Source: Streptomyces sioyaensis (GTDB lineage Bacteria; Actinomycetota; Actinomycetes; Streptomycetales; Streptomycetaceae). From it: a stretch of 51,712 bases of DNA. The translations under genes were made by a program, and so were the position numbers. Location of the stretch: the NCBI RefSeq assembly GCF_004122735.1, contig NZ_SDIF01000045.1, positions 1 to 51,712 on the forward strand, given 5' to 3'. The notes beneath the pieces were generated by a model, which was given only the letters and a program-made list of their open reading frames with translations, was not told the DNA's origin and did not search any database. This document shows positions 43,420 to 51,634 of the stretch, one piece after another (position 1 is the stretch's first letter; each line of letters opens with the position of its first letter).

Positions 43420-43440
43420 GGCGACACCATAGCCATACCG

Positions 43441-43456
43441 GGTTCAAAATTGAACC
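43441..43456. promoter_or_regulatory. Palindromic operator between tetR and the methyltransferase gene
   Basis: GGTTCAA-AA-TTGAACC, a perfect 16-bp palindrome, 21 bp from the tetR start (43419) and 57 bp from the methyltransferase start (43514). It is flanked by a direct ACCGGGTT repeat. Size and position are typical of a TetR dimer site, here likely controlling both directions. Confidence 0.78.
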
Positions 43457-43513
43457 GGGTTTGGTTTTTTCCGTGGCCCTCCGCGCTCTCCGTGGCGCGG
43501 GCAGGATGAGCCC

Positions 43514-44353
43514 ATGCCGGAACGTTCTCAGCAACAACAGCCGTCGCGATCGCCCCAGCACCCGGCGCCCGCTCCGACACCGGCCCACGCCACCCTGGCC
43601 CGGTCGTTCGACGCGGTGGCCGCCCAGTACGCCGCCGCCCGCCCCGGCTATCCACCGGCCCTCTTCGACGCGATCGAGGAGCTGGCGGGGCAGCCGCTGG
43701 CCGGGGCGCGGGTGCTGGACGTCGGGGCCGGGACCGGTATCGCCACCGCGCTGCTCACCGCCCGCGGTGCCCGGGTCACCGCCGTCGAACCGGGCGCCGC
43801 CATGGCCGCCGAGCTGCGCGCCGCCCACCCCGGCACCCCGCTCGTCCGCGCGCTCGGCGACGCGCTGCCGTTCTCCGACGACGCGGGCTTCGGCCTCGTC
43901 GGCTATGCGCAGGCCTGGCACTGGACCGACCCGGCCCGCTCCGTCCCCGAGGCGATGAGGGTGCTGCGGCCGGGCGGCGCGCTCGCCCTGTGGTGGAACG
44001 TGCCGGACCCGGACGTCGACTGGGCGGCCGAACAGGAGGCCAGGATCGCCCGGCGGCTTCCCGGGTACCACGAGCACGGCGTCGCGCCGGAGGCCCCCGA
44101 CCTGATCCGCGGCCTCGGCCTGGGACTCCACCCGGTCTGCCGCGTCCTGCACTGGACCCGGCGAATCCCCCTCGACACCCACCTCGCGATGCTGGGCAGC
44201 CGCTCGTACTTCTCCGCCATCGGACCCGAGGCCGCCGCCCCGGTCCTCGCGGACGAGCGGACCGCGCTGCTGGACGTCTTCCCGGACGGCATCGTCGAGG
44301 AGGCGTATGCGCTGGACGTGACTGTCACACTCCGGCCGCCCGCTTCGTCCTGA
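43514..44353 (+). CDS. Class I SAM-dependent methyltransferase
   Basis: 279 residues from ATG at 43514. A Pro/Ala-rich start, then the seven-strand fold: VLDVGAGTGIATALLTARGA (motif I), VTAVEPGAAMAAELRAA, FGLVGYAQAWHWTDPARSV, VLRPGGALALWWNVPDPD. The C-terminal half carries a substrate-binding cap (RIARRLPGYHEHGVAPEAP). Substrate unknown. It faces the tetR gene across the palindromic operator, and a putative ECF41 promoter starts in its last codons, so it is not part of the sigma gene transcript unless read through. Confidence 0.88.
   Translation: MPERSQQQQPSRSPQHPAPAPTPAHATLARSFDAVAAQYAAARPGYPPALFDAIEELAGQPLAGARVLDVGAGTGIATALLTARGARVTAVEPGAAMAAELRAAHPGTPLVRALGDALPFSDDAGFGLVGYAQAWHWTDPARSVPEAMRVLRPGGALALWWNVPDPDVDWAAEQEARIARRLPGYHEHGVAPEAPDLIRGLGLGLHPVCRVLHWTRRIPLDTHLAMLGSRSYFSAIGPEAAAPVLADERTALLDVFPDGIVEEAYALDVTVTLRPPASS
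44323..44349 (+). promoter_or_regulatory. ECF41-type promoter inside the methyltransferase 3' end
   Basis: TGTCACA at 44323-44329, a 16-bp spacer and CGTC at 44346-44349. This equals the ECF41 consensus TGTCACA-N16-CGTC as I remember it from published work. Both boxes lie within the last ten codons and stop of the upstream gene. The predicted start of transcription is about 115 bp before the sigma gene, giving autoregulation. Confidence 0.72.
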
Positions 44354-44470
44354 GGGGGAGGGGCCAGGAGGACCGGCAGGGACGCAGGGCGTTCGCGGCC
44401 ACGTATTACGGCGGACGCGGCCCCGTACGACGGCGGTCGGCGACCGCGTACGAGAGCAGAGGAGCGGGTG

Positions 44471-45478
44471 ATGGCGCAGCCGGAGACGGAGGCGGGGACG
44501 AAGCGGGAGCCGGAGCGGGAGCCGGAGACGGCCGGAGGCACGGGCGCGCCGGACGGGGACCGGCTTGCGCAGTTCGAGGAGCAGCGCGGGCGGTTGTGGG
44601 CCATCGCCTACCGGATCATGGGCACGGTCTCCGACGCCGACGACGCCGTACAGGAGACCTGGCTGCGCTGGCAGTCCGTGCCCGCCGGCACGACGGTCGC
44701 CAGCCCACGCGGCTTTCTCACCACGGTCGTCAGCCGCATCTGTTACGACCTGCTGGGCTCGGCCCGCGCCCGCCGCGAGACCTACGTCGGGCCCTGGCTG
44801 CCGGAGCCGCTGCTCGACGACGCCGGCGGCCCGCTGCCCGTCGGCGCCGCGGGCACCGGCCGGAGCGAGGGCCCCGAGGACCGGGTCACCCTCGACGAAT
44901 CGGTGGGGATGGCGCTGCTCACCGTCCTGGAACGGCTCACCCCGGCCGAGCGGATCGCCTTCATCCTCCACGACGTCTTCGCGGTCCCGTTCCCGGAGAT
45001 CGCCGAGACGGTCGGCCGCACCCCCGATTCCGTACGGCAGTTGGCCTCCCGCGCCCGCAAGCGGGTACGGGCCGAGGCGCCGCGCCGCACCGTCGACCGC
45101 GCGGAGCACCGCCGTACCGTCGAGGCCTTTCTGTCCGCCGTCATGGGCGGCGACCTCGATGCGCTGCTGTCGGTGCTCGACCCCGAGGTCATCTGGCGCT
45201 CGGACGGCGGCGGCAAGGTGAGCAGTGCCCGCCGGCCGGTGATCGGCCGCGACAAGGTCGCCCGCTTCGTGCGGGGACTGGTCACCCGCGGCGTCCAGGA
45301 AGGCGGGCTGCGGGTCGCGATGGCGGACGTCAACGGCGCCGCCGGGCTGCTCTTCGCCCACCCGGAGAGCGGGCAGGCCGGGGTCTTCGCCTTCACCGTC
45401 CACGACGGGCGGATCACGGAGGTGGACGCCGTCATCAACCCCGACAAGCTGGGCCACTTGGACCTCGACCGGCTGTGA
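44471..45478 (+). CDS. ECF41-family sigma factor with fused SnoaL-like domain (SigJ-like)
   Basis: 335 residues from ATG at 44471 with AGAGGAG 6 bp upstream; a GTG 3 bp earlier is also possible. Sigma region 2 (RLWAIAYRIMGTVSDADDAV, QETWLRWQSV) and region 4 (LTPAERIAFILHDVFAVPFP, GRTPDSVRQLASRARKRVRA). The C-terminal ~125 residues are a SnoaL-like fold that, in ECF41, controls the sigma factor in place of an anti-sigma protein. The hallmark motifs are all present: WLPEPL (109-114) in the linker, DGGGK (245-249) and NPDKL (323-327). The usual neighbour, a carboxymuconolactone decarboxylase-like gene, is missing. A strong terminator follows. Confidence 0.93.
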   Translation: MAQPETEAGTKREPEREPETAGGTGAPDGDRLAQFEEQRGRLWAIAYRIMGTVSDADDAVQETWLRWQSVPAGTTVASPRGFLTTVVSRICYDLLGSARARRETYVGPWLPEPLLDDAGGPLPVGAAGTGRSEGPEDRVTLDESVGMALLTVLERLTPAERIAFILHDVFAVPFPEIAETVGRTPDSVRQLASRARKRVRAEAPRRTVDRAEHRRTVEAFLSAVMGGDLDALLSVLDPEVIWRSDGGGKVSSARRPVIGRDKVARFVRGLVTRGVQEGGLRVAMADVNGAAGLLFAHPESGQAGVFAFTVHDGRITEVDAVINPDKLGHLDLDRL

Positions 45479-45481
45479 ACC

Positions 45482-45526
45482 GGCCGGAGCCCGGGCGGCG
45501 CCGACGGCACCGCCCGGGCTCCGGCC
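45482..45526. terminator. Terminator between the ECF41 gene and the AraC gene
   Basis: GGCCGGAGCCCGGGCGG (45482-45498) and CCGCCCGGGCTCCGGCC (45510-45526) form a 17-bp perfect stem with an 11-nt loop, starting 4 bp after the stop. It lies between convergent genes. Confidence 0.88.
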
Positions 45527-45585
45527 ACCTCACATCGGCACGCCGCGGCGGCCCGGGCTCACCCCGCACCGCCGCGGGTGCCCGC

Positions 45586-46515
45586 TCAGGCGGCGGATCG
45601 CTCCGCTCGCTCCACCCTCTCCACGGGTATCCACAACTCCGCGTCCGCCTGCGCCCCCTCTGACGGCGCCCTGTCCGCCGGTGTCCCGTCCGCCTGCGTC
45701 CCGTCCTGCGACAGGCGGACCCGCAGGATCTCCGGCCCCGGCCTGCTCTGGTACGGATTCGACGGGAACCACTGCGTGAACACGTCCCGCCACAGGTACT
45801 GGAGCGCCTGCGGGAACGGGCCGGAGCTCTCGAAGACGGCCCAGGTCCCCGCCGGAACGGGAAGGACGTCCATGTCCTCGGGTGCCTCGGCGCGGGTCAC
45901 CACGCCGTGGTAGTAGTCGAGTTCGGTCCCCTCCGCCCGGCTCGGATCGAGCTGGTCGCTCACCGCGACGATCCCCTCCGGCTGCTGGTCGGACAGCTCC
46001 GTCATACGCCGGAGCGTCTCGGGGCCGATGCCCCGGACGAACTCGGCGATCGCCGGGTTGACCCCCACGTGGACGAGCGGGACCCGGGCTTTCCTGCCGG
46101 CCACCCGGAACTCCTCCTTGTCCACGATCCGGTATCGCATACTGCTGCTCCCTTCGACGACGAGTCGGAAGGACATCCGTGGCTGGGAGCGCAGCGCCGC
46201 ACCGGTCCGCCGGGCCTCGCCCGGACCCACCCCGTGCATGACGCGGAACGCACGCGCAAAGGCTTCTCCCGAGCCGTAGCCGTAGCGCGTCGCGACGTCC
46301 AGCAGCGTCCGCTCACCGGCGAGCACCTCGGCGCCGGCCACGGTCAGCCGCCGGCGCCGGATGTACTCCGACAGCGGAATGCCCGCCAGCGCGGAGAACA
46401 GCCGACGGAAGTGGTACTCCGACGTCACGGCGATGCGCGCGAGATGAGCCACCTCGACCGGCTGGTCGAGATGCGACTCGATGTGCTCCATGGCCTGGTT
46501 GAGCCGCTCCAGCAC
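45586..46515 (-). CDS. AraC-family regulator with GyrI-like effector domain
   Basis: 309 residues from ATG at 46515. Two N-terminal helix-turn-helix motifs (VEVAHLARIAVTSEYHFRRL, RTLLDVATRYGYGSGEAFAR). The C-terminal ~150 residues are a GyrI/SoxR-effector-like domain (YRIVDKEEFRVAGRKARVPL, LDYYHGVVTRAEAPEDMDVL, GTWAVFESSGPFPQALQYLW) that binds small hydrophobic ligands, giving a MarA/Rob-like layout. The tail has a Thr/Asp-Gly repeat (QDGTQADGTPADRAP). Target genes unknown. It is convergent with the ECF41 gene. Confidence 0.9.
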   Translation of the reverse strand: MLERLNQAMEHIESHLDQPVEVAHLARIAVTSEYHFRRLFSALAGIPLSEYIRRRRLTVAGAEVLAGERTLLDVATRYGYGSGEAFARAFRVMHGVGPGEARRTGAALRSQPRMSFRLVVEGSSSMRYRIVDKEEFRVAGRKARVPLVHVGVNPAIAEFVRGIGPETLRRMTELSDQQPEGIVAVSDQLDPSRAEGTELDYYHGVVTRAEAPEDMDVLPVPAGTWAVFESSGPFPQALQYLWRDVFTQWFPSNPYQSRPGPEILRVRLSQDGTQADGTPADRAPSEGAQADAELWIPVERVERAERSAA

Positions 46516-46669
46516 CCCGGGCCTCCTTCCCTTTCGCCCCTCACGCTAGGAAGCGGCGGGCCTGCCGCACCCGACATCCTGTGCCCGGCGCGGTCGGGTC
46601 CGTCGCGGTCGGTCCGCCGCCCGTGCGTGACCTGGGCACGGAGACACGGCAGCACGCACCGCTGCCTGC

Positions 46670-48103
46670 TCAGTACAGCCGCTTCGGCTTTCCGCTCCCG
46701 TACAGCCAGGCCCGGAAGAGCGGCGCCAGATCCACGTCCGTGCGCTCCTGGCAGAAGGCGAGGAAATCCGCCGAATCGGCCGTGCGGTAGCGGTACGCGG
46801 CGGGCCACTCCTTGAGGATCCGGAAGAACGTCTTGTCGCCGACGGCGTTCCGCAGCTGCTGGAGGAACATCGCGCCCCGCTCGTAGACGGCCGGGCCGGT
46901 CACGTTCTTCGCCGTGCCCGGACGGGCCGGCGGGAAGTCCCAGCGCTTGTTGTGCGGGGCGTCCTTGTAGAGCGCGTCGAACTGCTGCTGCGGTGTCTTG
47001 CCGCCCTTGTGCTCCGCCCACAGCCACTCGGCGTAGGTCGCAAAGCTCTCGTTGAGCCAGGTGTCCGCCCAGGTCTTCGGCGTCACCGAGTCACCGAACC
47101 ACTGGTGGGCCATCTCGTGCACCACGGTCGTGGTGTCCGGCGCCCCGGCGTAGATCGGCTTGGTCTGGGCCTCCAGAGCCCCCCAGGTGATCCGGGACGG
47201 CGTGCGGTCGACGACGGCACCCGCCGAGGCGAAGGGGTACGGGCCGAACAGCCCGCTCTCCCACTCCACGATCTCCGGCAGCTTCTCCAGCGGCCCCCGG
47301 CTCGCCTTGACCTCCGCCGGGTCCACCGCGACGTACAGCGGAAGCCCGTCGGGCGTACGCGAGGTGTGGACATCGAATCTGCCGATGGTGGCGGTGGCGA
47401 GATAACTGGCCATCGGCCGGCCGTTGTGCCACGTGAAGGTGGTGTGGCCCCCGGAGGTCCGCTGCGCGCGCAACTCCCCGTTGGAGACGGCGGTACAGCC
47501 CTTCGGCACGGTGATCGTGACGTCGTAGGTCGCCTTGTCCGCGGGGTGGTTGTTGCCGGGGAACCACGTCATGGAGCCGGCGGGCTCACCGGCGACGAAC
47601 GCCCCGTCGGGGGTCTTGACCCACCCCTCCGTCGTACCGTCCGGATCCTTCAGCTCCTGCGGACTCCCGCCGTAGTGGACGGTCGTACGGAACGAGGCGC
47701 CTTTGCGGAGCCCGTCGGCCGGCCGGACGATCAGCTTGTGCCCCTTGCGGGAGAACGCGGCGTCCTCGCCGTCGACCCGGACGCCGGACACCTTGAGCCC
47801 CTGCAGATCGAGCTGGAAGGACCGCAGGTCCTCGGTGGCCTCGGCGGTGAGGTCGGCGGTCGCCTCCAGCCGCCCTTTCTTGACGTCGTAGTCGAGGTCC
47901 AGCCCGTAATGGCGCACCTGGTAGCCGCCGTTGCCGAGTGCCGGGAAGAGCGGATCGCCCACTCCGCCGCTGCCCGCCGCCCCCCGCGGGTCACTGCTGG
48001 TGCACGCGGAGAGCAGCAGGCTGGCGGAGAGGGCGGCGGTCGCACCACAGGAGCGAAGGGGCCGGCGGTTCACGGCACTCCAAGGGTCGGCGGTCATCAG
48101 CAT
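46670..48103 (-). CDS. M1-family metallopeptidase, lipoprotein
   Basis: 477 residues from ATG at 48103. Signal with lipobox LSASLLLSAC (Cys at ~34), so anchored outside the membrane. Zinc site HEMAHQWF with the third ligand in TWLNESFATYAEWLW (HExxH-x18-E). The substrate motif GxMEN is replaced by GALEA (TWGALEAQ), which may alter aminopeptidase activity. The length is about half of a full M1 enzyme, so the helical C-terminal domain is missing, as is common for this secreted Streptomyces group. 54 bp downstream of sulP. Confidence 0.9.
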   Translation of the reverse strand: MLMTADPWSAVNRRPLRSCGATAALSASLLLSACTSSDPRGAAGSGGVGDPLFPALGNGGYQVRHYGLDLDYDVKKGRLEATADLTAEATEDLRSFQLDLQGLKVSGVRVDGEDAAFSRKGHKLIVRPADGLRKGASFRTTVHYGGSPQELKDPDGTTEGWVKTPDGAFVAGEPAGSMTWFPGNNHPADKATYDVTITVPKGCTAVSNGELRAQRTSGGHTTFTWHNGRPMASYLATATIGRFDVHTSRTPDGLPLYVAVDPAEVKASRGPLEKLPEIVEWESGLFGPYPFASAGAVVDRTPSRITWGALEAQTKPIYAGAPDTTTVVHEMAHQWFGDSVTPKTWADTWLNESFATYAEWLWAEHKGGKTPQQQFDALYKDAPHNKRWDFPPARPGTAKNVTGPAVYERGAMFLQQLRNAVGDKTFFRILKEWPAAYRYRTADSADFLAFCQERTDVDLAPLFRAWLYGSGKPKRLY

Positions 48104-48157
48104 GCCGACCCTACGGACATTTCGGCCGTTCGGCCGGTCCCTTCCGCTCCGGTCGCG

Positions 48158-49822
48158 TCACGGCGTGATGGACGGTGCCTTCTGCCGGGTGGGGCCGTCC
48201 GGACCGCGCCGCTGCTCCGCCCAGCTGCCGAGGGCGGCCGCACAGGCATGGTCGAGATGACGCAGCCCGGACAGGTCCAGCTCGATCTCCCGGTCCTCGG
48301 GCAGCGCCTCCAACTGGTCGAGCAGCTTCGGCAGCCGCAGGAAGGTGGCATTGCCGACGGCCCGGACGAGGAGCGGCCGCCGGGACGACGGGCCGGCCGG
48401 CGTGCCGTGGCCCGGCGCCCCAATGCGCGGCTTCCCCTTGCCTGTTGAGGGACGGCCCGCGGCGTCATCGCCGTTCGTGCCGCCGCGGCCCGCCCCGCCG
48501 TCGCCCGCCGCGGGCTCGCTTCCCTCCACGATCTCCAGGTGGACGTGCGAGGTCTCCCACGCCGACTTGGCCACCGCCATCAGCAGCCCCAGCAGCACCC
48601 CCTCGAACATGTTCGTGGCCACGATCGCCACCGCCGTCGCGGCCAGCACCACGGCCTCCCCCCGGTGCTCCCGCCACAGCGGCGGCCACTGCTTCACCGG
48701 GATCAACTTGCCGCCCGCATGGATCAGTACGCCGGCCAGCGTCGCGATCGGCACCACGCCCAGGGCCGCCGGAAACGCCGCCGCGAAGACCAGCAGCCAC
48801 ACCCCGTGCAGCACCCGCGAGGCCTTCGTCCGCGCCCCGGCGTGCACATTGGTGGCGCTGCGCACGATCACCGCGGTCATCGGCAGCGCACCGAGCAGCC
48901 CGCACACCGTGTTGCCGGCGCCCTGCGCCATCAGCTCCTTGTCGTAATCGGTCCGCGGCCCGTCGTGCAGCCGGTCCACCGCGGCCGCGCTGAACAGCGA
49001 CTCCGCCGACGCGATCAGGGTGAACGCCAGCACGGTGCCCAGCACCCCGGCCAGCGCCCCCGGGTCCGCCAGCCGGGCGAAGTCCGCACCGCCCGGCGGC
49101 TGGACGACATCCAGCAGCCCCGCCACCTCGACCCGGGCCACCGGCAGATCCAGCGCGGAGACCACGGCCGTCGCCAGCGCCACCGCCACCAGTGGCGCCG
49201 GCAGCACCCGCGCCGCCCGCTGCCACTTGGGCCACAGCACCAGCAGCGCGATGGTGCCCGCGCCCACAGCCAGCGCCGACAGCGCCGGGTCGGAGGCGAG
49301 GGTGTCCACCGCGAGCATGGGCAGTCCGGCGATGTTCGCCGGCCCGTTGCCCGGCGCCTTGGCATCCGTCAGGGCGTACAACTGCCCGGCGATCAGCACC
49401 AGCCCGATGCCCGCGAGCATCCCCTGGACCACCGCCACGGAAATGGCCCGGAACCAGCGCCCCAGCCGCAGCGCCCCCATGACCAGCTGCAACACCCCGG
49501 CGCACAGCACCAGCGCGCCCAGCGCGCCGAGCCCGTACTCCTGCACCGCCTCGTAGACCAGCACGGTCAGCCCGGCGGCCGGACCGCTGACCTGCAGACT
49601 GCTGCCGGGCAACAGCCCGGTGAGCAGCCCGCCCACGATGCCGGTCACCAGCCCCAGTTCGGCCGGCACCCCGGACGCGACGGCCACCCCGACACACAGC
49701 GGGACGGCGACGAGAAAGACGACGAGCGAGGCGGTGAAGTCGGCGCGTGCGCGCACCAGCGTGTGACGCGACGGTATGGACGGCAGGGACGGGCGGAGCC
49801 GGGCAACACGGAACCTTCGCAT
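48158..49822 (-). CDS. SulP-family anion transporter with C-terminal STAS domain
   Basis: 554 residues from ATG at 49822, where GGAGG sits 7 bp upstream (an earlier ATG at 49828 is too close to it). Ten or more helices (FTASLVVFLVAVPLCVGVAV, GLVTGIVGGLLTGLLPGSSL, LVLIAGQLYALTD, GLLGALPMTAVIVRSATNVH). A long Gly/Asp-rich insert (EPAAGDGGAGRGGTNGDDAA) leads to the STAS domain (PLLVRAVGNATFLRLPKLLD, IELDLSGLRHLDHACAAALG). It probably exchanges sulfate, bicarbonate or a dicarboxylate; the ion is not clear from the sequence. Confidence 0.93.
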   Translation of the reverse strand: MRRFRVARLRPSLPSIPSRHTLVRARADFTASLVVFLVAVPLCVGVAVASGVPAELGLVTGIVGGLLTGLLPGSSLQVSGPAAGLTVLVYEAVQEYGLGALGALVLCAGVLQLVMGALRLGRWFRAISVAVVQGMLAGIGLVLIAGQLYALTDAKAPGNGPANIAGLPMLAVDTLASDPALSALAVGAGTIALLVLWPKWQRAARVLPAPLVAVALATAVVSALDLPVARVEVAGLLDVVQPPGGADFARLADPGALAGVLGTVLAFTLIASAESLFSAAAVDRLHDGPRTDYDKELMAQGAGNTVCGLLGALPMTAVIVRSATNVHAGARTKASRVLHGVWLLVFAAAFPAALGVVPIATLAGVLIHAGGKLIPVKQWPPLWREHRGEAVVLAATAVAIVATNMFEGVLLGLLMAVAKSAWETSHVHLEIVEGSEPAAGDGGAGRGGTNGDDAAGRPSTGKGKPRIGAPGHGTPAGPSSRRPLLVRAVGNATFLRLPKLLDQLEALPEDREIELDLSGLRHLDHACAAALGSWAEQRRGPDGPTRQKAPSITP

Positions 49823-50059
49823 GAGCATGCCTCCATCGAGTAGGAGATGCGGCGGCGCGCGCGGGCGCCCGGGTACGCACGAGGACGCACCGGGACACAC
49901 GAGCGGAACGCGGCGCGCAACCGGCCGGCGACCGCGGGCCCGAGGGCTGCGCTCACCCGCCGTCGCGCCGTGTCATGAGGCGCACGCCAGGGAAAGGGAT
50001 GACGGCTGGATCCGTCGGTTGCGCGGGCCGGGGGAGGCCCTGGGGACAGCTCTCCGCTC

Positions 50060-50455
50060 TCAGCAGCGGATCACGAGGTGCCGGAGCGGCAGTTCGCCTG
50101 ATCTCGACAGCGGAACGGCCCGACGGCCGGTGAGCGGGACGGTCACGCTCAGCCCGCTCTCGGTGCGGACCGGACCGGCGCTCGACACGGTCGTGCGCGG
50201 CGGGTGCGGCGCGGAGACCGTGGCCGTGGAGCGCCCGCCGTGCCGCGTCCGGCAGCGGTCGGCGCCGGACTGCGGGTGCTCGGAGGTGTCCGACGCCCAC
50301 TGCGCGTCGTCCGGGGAGTCACTGCGGGCGGCGCTCTTCGCGGTCGCCGACACGCTCTCCCCGTACGCGGCCCCGGCGACGGCCGGCAGGGCCAGCACGA
50401 GCGCCACGACGATCAACAGGAGCCGGCCGATGCGGCCGGCCCGGGTCTTCGCCAT
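50060..50455 (-). CDS. Small secreted protein
   Basis: 131 residues from ATG at 50455. Signal peptide MAKTRAGRIGRLLLIVVALV LALPAVAGAAYG, probably cleaved after AGA-A. The mature part is polar, with a few Cys (CRTRHGG and a final IRC) and no known domain. It lies 237 bp upstream of sulP on the same strand. Similar small secreted Streptomyces proteins exist, function unknown. Confidence 0.7.
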   Translation of the reverse strand: MAKTRAGRIGRLLLIVVALVLALPAVAGAAYGESVSATAKSAARSDSPDDAQWASDTSEHPQSGADRCRTRHGGRSTATVSAPHPPRTTVSSAGPVRTESGLSVTVPLTGRRAVPLSRSGELPLRHLVIRC

Positions 50456-50776
50456 GTCGCCCCTTCCGGCGCGGCTGGACAGTCACCCCATTGTGTCCAA
50501 GCGAACACGCAACAGTGCTACTAGATATGTAATCACCCTGTGAATGCGGAGTTATCCGACAGGAATGACTGCTTCCGTTCGCTCCGGCGCCCTTTCGCGT
50601 CCACGCCGTTCCGCAATGCGCCGCCCTCGCACTCCATTCCGCCCCTCCCGCCACCTTGAACGGCCCGGCCACCTCAGGGCCCTTCCCGGATGGCGACCCC
50701 ACCGCCCCTCGCCCCCACTGGATTCCTCTTCTCCACCCGCTTGACGCCCCATCCCGCCAGGAGCAGTATTCATCGC
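50456..50776. other. Intergenic region between the secreted protein and the ABC exporter
   Basis: 321 bp, divergent. The left part is less GC-rich (ACTAGATATGTAATCACC near 50521-50538) and probably holds the promoter of the minus-strand secreted protein gene; boxes are not clear. The right end holds a strong promoter for the ABC gene (separate entry). Nothing else is seen. Confidence 0.55.
50741..50769 (+). promoter_or_regulatory. Promoter of the ABC exporter operon, predicted leaderless
   Basis: TTGACG at 50741-50746, a 17-bp spacer and CAGTAT at 50764-50769. Transcription should start 6-8 bp later, at or next to the ATG at 50777, so the mRNA is probably leaderless. A palindrome at 50768-50785 overlaps the -10 end and start codon. 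Confidence 0.7.
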
Positions 50777-50785
50777 ATGATGAAT
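50768..50785. promoter_or_regulatory. Palindrome over the ABC gene start codon
   Basis: ATTCATC-N4-GATGAAT, an 18-bp perfect inverted repeat overlapping the -10 box and the ATG at 50777. Its position fits a repressor operator (TetR or GntR type). The regulator is not in this window. Confidence 0.6.
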
Positions 50786-51634
50786 TATGGCCGAGACCCC
50801 GCCGTCCAGGCCCAGGACACGGCCCTTCCGGCCCAGGACGCAGCCGTCCACACGGCCGTCCACGCCCAGGACCTCACCGTCGTCCGCGGCGGCCGCACCG
50901 TCCTCGACGCCCTCCGCTTCGACGTGCCCCGCGGCCGGATCACCGGCCTCCTCGGCCCTTCCGGCTGCGGCAAATCCACCCTCATGCGCGCCATCGTCGG
51001 CACCCAGGCCAAGGTCACCGGCACCCTCGACGTCCTCGGCCGGCCCGCGGGCGACCCCCGGCTGCGCCCCCGCATCGGCTACGTCACCCAGGACCCGTCC
51101 GTCTACGACGACCTCACCGTCCGGCAGAACCTCGACTACTTCGCCGCCGTCCTCCACCCCGGCCGGGCCGCCCGCAGCCGGCGCCGCGAGAGCGTCACCC
51201 GCGTCATCGAGGACGTCGACCTCAGCCGCCACGCCGACGCCCTCGCCGGCAACCTCTCCGGCGGCCAGCGCAGCCGGCTCTCCCTCGCGGTCGCCCTGCT
51301 CGACGCCCCGGAACTCCTCGTCCTCGACGAGCCCACCGTCGGACTCGACCCCGTCCTCCGCCGCGACCTGTGGAACCTCTTCCACGCCCTGGCCGCCGAC
51401 CGCGGCACCACCCTCCTCGTCTCCTCCCACGTCATGGACGAGGCCGAGCGCTGCCACCGGCTGCTCCTGATGCGCGAGGGCCGCATCCTGGCCGACGGAT
51501 CACCCGACACCCTCCGCGAGCGCACCGGCGCGGCCACCGCCGAGGCCGCCTTCCTCCACCTGGTCGACGAGGCCGATGCCACGGCCCGGCCGCCACAACC
51601 GGCCCGCACCACCACAGAGGAGCCCGCGCGATGA
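50777..51634 (+). CDS. ABC transporter ATP-binding protein
   Basis: 285 residues from ATG at 50777 (a second ATG follows). Walker A LGPSGCGKSTLMRAIVG, Q-loop YVTQDPSVYDD, signature NLSGGQRSRL, Walker B LLVLDEPTVGLDP, and the switch His in SSHVMDEAER. The C-terminus ends in a Thr/Pro-rich stretch. Pattern of ABC-2 exporters (drug, lipid or peptide). The permease starts in a 4-base overlap (ATGA). Probably leaderless mRNA. Confidence 0.93.
   Translation: MMNYGRDPAVQAQDTALPAQDAAVHTAVHAQDLTVVRGGRTVLDALRFDVPRGRITGLLGPSGCGKSTLMRAIVGTQAKVTGTLDVLGRPAGDPRLRPRIGYVTQDPSVYDDLTVRQNLDYFAAVLHPGRAARSRRRESVTRVIEDVDLSRHADALAGNLSGGQRSRLSLAVALLDAPELLVLDEPTVGLDPVLRRDLWNLFHALAADRGTTLLVSSHVMDEAERCHRLLLMREGRILADGSPDTLRERTGAATAEAAFLHLVDEADATARPPQPARTTTEEPAR

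Noticed and set aside
43440..43513. Second ECF41 promoter in front of the methyltransferase
   Set aside because: No TGTCACA or close variant is present there; the only match is inside the gene at 44323.
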